A DNA stretch of 8,382 bases, from NCBI GenBank assembly GCA_049515175.1, contig JBEKUI010000208.1, positions 1-8,382 of the forward strand, in the 5' to 3' direction. Position 1 is the stretch's first letter. The number at the start of each line of letters is the position of its first letter. The notes under the pieces are model-generated. The model was not told the DNA's origin. It did not search any database and saw nothing but the letters and a program-made list of their open reading frames with translations. Below, piece after piece: positions 6,979 to 8,382 of this stretch. The stretch comes from JACQNR01 sp049515175 (lineage in GTDB: Bacteria > Acidobacteriota > Terriglobia > UBA7540). The position numbers and the translations under genes are program-made.

Positions 6979-7998
6979 TTAGTGAGTATTCTCGTCTGAG
7001 TTTTGGGGTTTGTTGATCCAGACCTCCTTTGGAAGTTGAAGAGGAGTAGGCGGGCGGCGGACGAAGCGATCGGGGTGGGCCAAGTAGGCGGCGTCGAGAA
7101 CCGTTTGACGTTTTTCCCGGATGAAGGGCGCCTGGCCGTAATGGACCATGGCGGGCGTCATCATTCCGATCCCGGAGTGGCGATGCTGGTCGTTGTACCA
7201 GGGGAAGAATCGCTGGCAGAAGGCGCGGCTGTCTTGAATGCAGCCGAAGCGATCTGGAAACTCGGGGCGATACTTCAGGGTGCGGAACTGGCTTTCTGAA
7301 TACGGATTGTCGTTGGAGGTGTAGGGCCGGCTGTGGGTCTTGGTGACGCTGAGGTCGGCCAGCAGGAACGCCACCGGCTTGGAGCGCATGGCCGAGCCCC
7401 GGTCGGCATGAATGCCGAGCTGGCCCGGTTGGATGTGCTGCTTTTCGCAGGTTTCCTCGATGAGCTGGCTGGCCAGTCCGGCGCTTTCACGCATCGCCAC
7501 CATCCAGCCGACGACGTAGCGGCTGAAGACGTCGAGGATGACGTAGAGGTAAAAGTAGGTCCACTTGGCGGGACCGCGCAACTTGGTGAGGTCCCAACTC
7601 CACAGCTGATTGGGCGCGGTAGCCAGCAGTTCCGGCTTCTGATAGGGCGGATGGATGAGTTGATCGCGGCGCTCGCGGGTTGCGCCATCTTCTTCCAGCA
7701 CTCGATACAGGGTCCGAGTCGAGCAAAGATATTGGCCTTCATCGAGCAACGTGGCCTGGATCGCGGCAGGCGAGCAATCCTGGAAGCGTTCGGAATGTAG
7801 CACGGCACGAACGGCTTGGCGTTCGTCCGCGCTCAACGCCCGAGCGGGAGCCGGACGAACAGTCAGCGCCAGAGGCGGAGCCGCCAGCCTCGGCTCGAGC
7901 CGCGGGCGCTGCCGATAGAAGGAAGCGCGAGCCACGCCGAGAACGTCGCAGGCCGACTCGATGCCGACGGTGGGGGCGAGTTGACGCACGGCGTCCAT
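6979..7998 (-). CDS. IS3-family transposase OrfB (DDE integrase domain), intact
   Basis: The 339-residue protein from the ATG at 7998 has a full rve-type catalytic core. D136 lies in LWSWDLTKL, D199 in GIHADRGSAM and E235 in NPYSESQFR, giving the IS3 DD(35)E spacing, with K242 seven residues after the Glu. The tail has HRHSGIGMMTP (272-282). The N-terminal part holds a small helix-turn-helix-like segment (VGIESACDVLGVARASFY) and a linker HTH_21-like region. The frame is open further upstream to 8112, but those codons overlap orfA out of frame. The ATG at 7998 is preferred because GGAGGAG lies 8 nt upstream and the orfA stop overlaps it (TGATG). The OrfAB fusion would enter this frame by a -1 shift at the A8G tract. 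It catalyses cut and strand transfer of the IS. Confidence 0.9.
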   Translation of the reverse strand: MDAVRQLAPTVGIESACDVLGVARASFYRQRPRLEPRLAAPPLALTVRPAPARALSADERQAVRAVLHSERFQDCSPAAIQATLLDEGQYLCSTRTLYRVLEEDGATRERRDQLIHPPYQKPELLATAPNQLWSWDLTKLRGPAKWTYFYLYVILDVFSRYVVGWMVAMRESAGLASQLIEETCEKQHIQPGQLGIHADRGSAMRSKPVAFLLADLSVTKTHSRPYTSNDNPYSESQFRTLKYRPEFPDRFGCIQDSRAFCQRFFPWYNDQHRHSGIGMMTPAMVHYGQAPFIREKRQTVLDAAYLAHPDRFVRRPPTPLQLPKEVWINKPQNSDENTH

Positions 7999-8013
7999 CA
8001 AGGCTGCTCCTCC
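7996..8013 (-). promoter_or_regulatory. orfA stop/orfB start overlap (TGATG) with Shine-Dalgarno
   Basis: GGAGGAG (8013-8007) is 8 nt before ATG (7998-7996). The TGA of the canonical orfA frame (8000-7998) shares its A with this ATG. This arrangement indicates translational coupling of OrfB to OrfA. Confidence 0.65.
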
Positions 8014-8382
8014 GGGCCGGGAGCCACGAGCGGCCACCCCAACAGCGCGGCCACTTTTTTTTGAACATCGATAACAATCTCGGCTTTGCGCAGTGTTCGG
8101 CGAGGCGCTCATTCTCGCGGCGGAGCTTGTCCGTTTCTTCCTGGAAGGGATCGCGCTTGGATTTAGGGCCGCGCTTTTGCGGAGTCAGGGCCTGGCGAAC
8201 GCCGGCCTCGCGCTCCTGCCGCCAAGTCGTCAACAACGACGAGTACAGCCCTTCGCGGCGGAGCAGTGCTCCGATACCGCCGGAGCCTTTGGCTTGGTCG
8301 GCTTCAGCCAGGATGCGTTGTTTGTATTCGACGGTGAAGCGGCGGCGCTTAGCTTGGGCCACGACTTCGGGATTGGGGTGGG
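7998..8382 (-). pseudogene. IS3-family OrfA (helix-turn-helix protein), frameshifted; 5' end at window edge
   Basis: The frame reads from the right edge through a possible GTG start at 8362 (AQAKRRRFTVEYKQRIL), but PNPEVV codons upstream resemble the usual family start, so the true start may lie outside. A helix-turn-helix (IGALLRREGLYSSLLTTWR) is followed by a basic linker and a leucine-zipper-like segment RRENERLAEH. After His (near 8093) the frame is lost. One base further, the family sequence LRKAEIVIDVQKKVAALLG appears and ends at TGA 8000-7998. A single-base deletion at about 8093 explains this: with one base restored the product is 121 residues from the GTG. Unrepaired, the first frame runs on to 7739 across orfB and encodes nonsense. 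OrfA normally binds the IS ends. This copy is probably inactive unless slippage rescues it. Confidence 0.72.
8054..8062 (-). other. A8G slippery tract, probable programmed -1 frameshift site
   Basis: The minus strand reads eight A residues (8062-8055) then G. In the canonical orfA frame the codons are CAA AAA AAA GTG. A -1 slip here moves exactly into the orfB frame, giving an OrfAB fusion as in other IS3 elements. Activity is inferred from position and sequence. Confidence 0.6.

Larger units (their letters stand above)
6946..8382 (-). mobile_element. IS3-family insertion sequence, 3' part complete, 5' end outside window
   Basis: It has the IS3 layout: orfA (helix-turn-helix), an A8G slippery tract, then orfB (DD(35)E integrase fold) in another frame. 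The 3' end is placed at TGTCAACGACTTTGAGACAC (from 6946), 33 bp beyond the orfB stop, because IS3 elements usually start with TG and the coding part stops close to the terminal repeat. The partner repeat and the target duplication lie beyond 8382, so this boundary is inferred. Its sequence looks richer in G+C than the neighbouring genes, in line with separate origin. It is transcribed towards the receptor gene. Confidence 0.8.

Noticed and set aside
7333..7800. Plus-strand open frame of 155 codons across the transposase
   Set aside because: Antisense to orfB, which has a complete DD(35)E core; long opposite frames are common in G+C-rich IS sequence.
7999..8112. Longer OrfB start at 8112 (38 more codons)
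   Set aside because: The extra codons overlap orfA out of frame and do not match the family; the ATG at 7998 has a Shine-Dalgarno and the TGATG coupling. They would be partly translated only in an OrfAB frameshift product.
1..8382. tRNA, rRNA, riboswitch, phage or defence genes
   Set aside because: None recognised on either strand; the three protein-coding blocks and the IS account for nearly all of the sequence.

Overview
The window most resembles a piece of an Acidobacteriota genome. The strongest sign is the central gene (3056-6625, minus strand). It encodes a large outer-membrane receptor with an N-terminal carboxypeptidase-regulatory-like domain, of the Oar/TonB-dependent type that is hugely expanded in Acidobacteriota (Solibacter/Bryobacter-like genomes). 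This is inference from protein style; no rRNA or marker gene is present.

All genes lie on the minus strand, so the window reads from right to left. From 8382 to about 6946 lies an IS3-family insertion sequence, cut off by the right edge. It has an orfA with an apparent one-base deletion, an A8G slippery tract, and an intact orfB encoding a DD(35)E transposase. Next, 6626-6945 is a non-coding leader with a good sigma70-like promoter, a palindrome just upstream of it, a 5'UTR hairpin and a strong Shine-Dalgarno. The receptor gene follows, then 210 bp of intergenic DNA (2846-3055) rich in small palindromes. Last is a gene running off the left edge (2845 to 1, at least 948 codons without a stop) for a secreted glycosidase of the GH36/clan GH-D type, related to alpha-galactosidases.

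The likely biological unit is the receptor plus glycosidase pair: an exported enzyme releases sugars from an alpha-linked glycan and an outer-membrane receptor takes up the product. The substrate cannot be read from the sequence. The IS lies about 150 bp upstream of the receptor promoter, pointing the same way, so it may have replaced or altered upstream control.

I see no clearly new system. The points most worth a second look are a recent in-frame 19-residue tandem duplication inside the glycosidase, the palindrome placed near -60 of the receptor promoter, the palindrome cluster between the two genes, and the frameshifted orfA next to a slippery tract.
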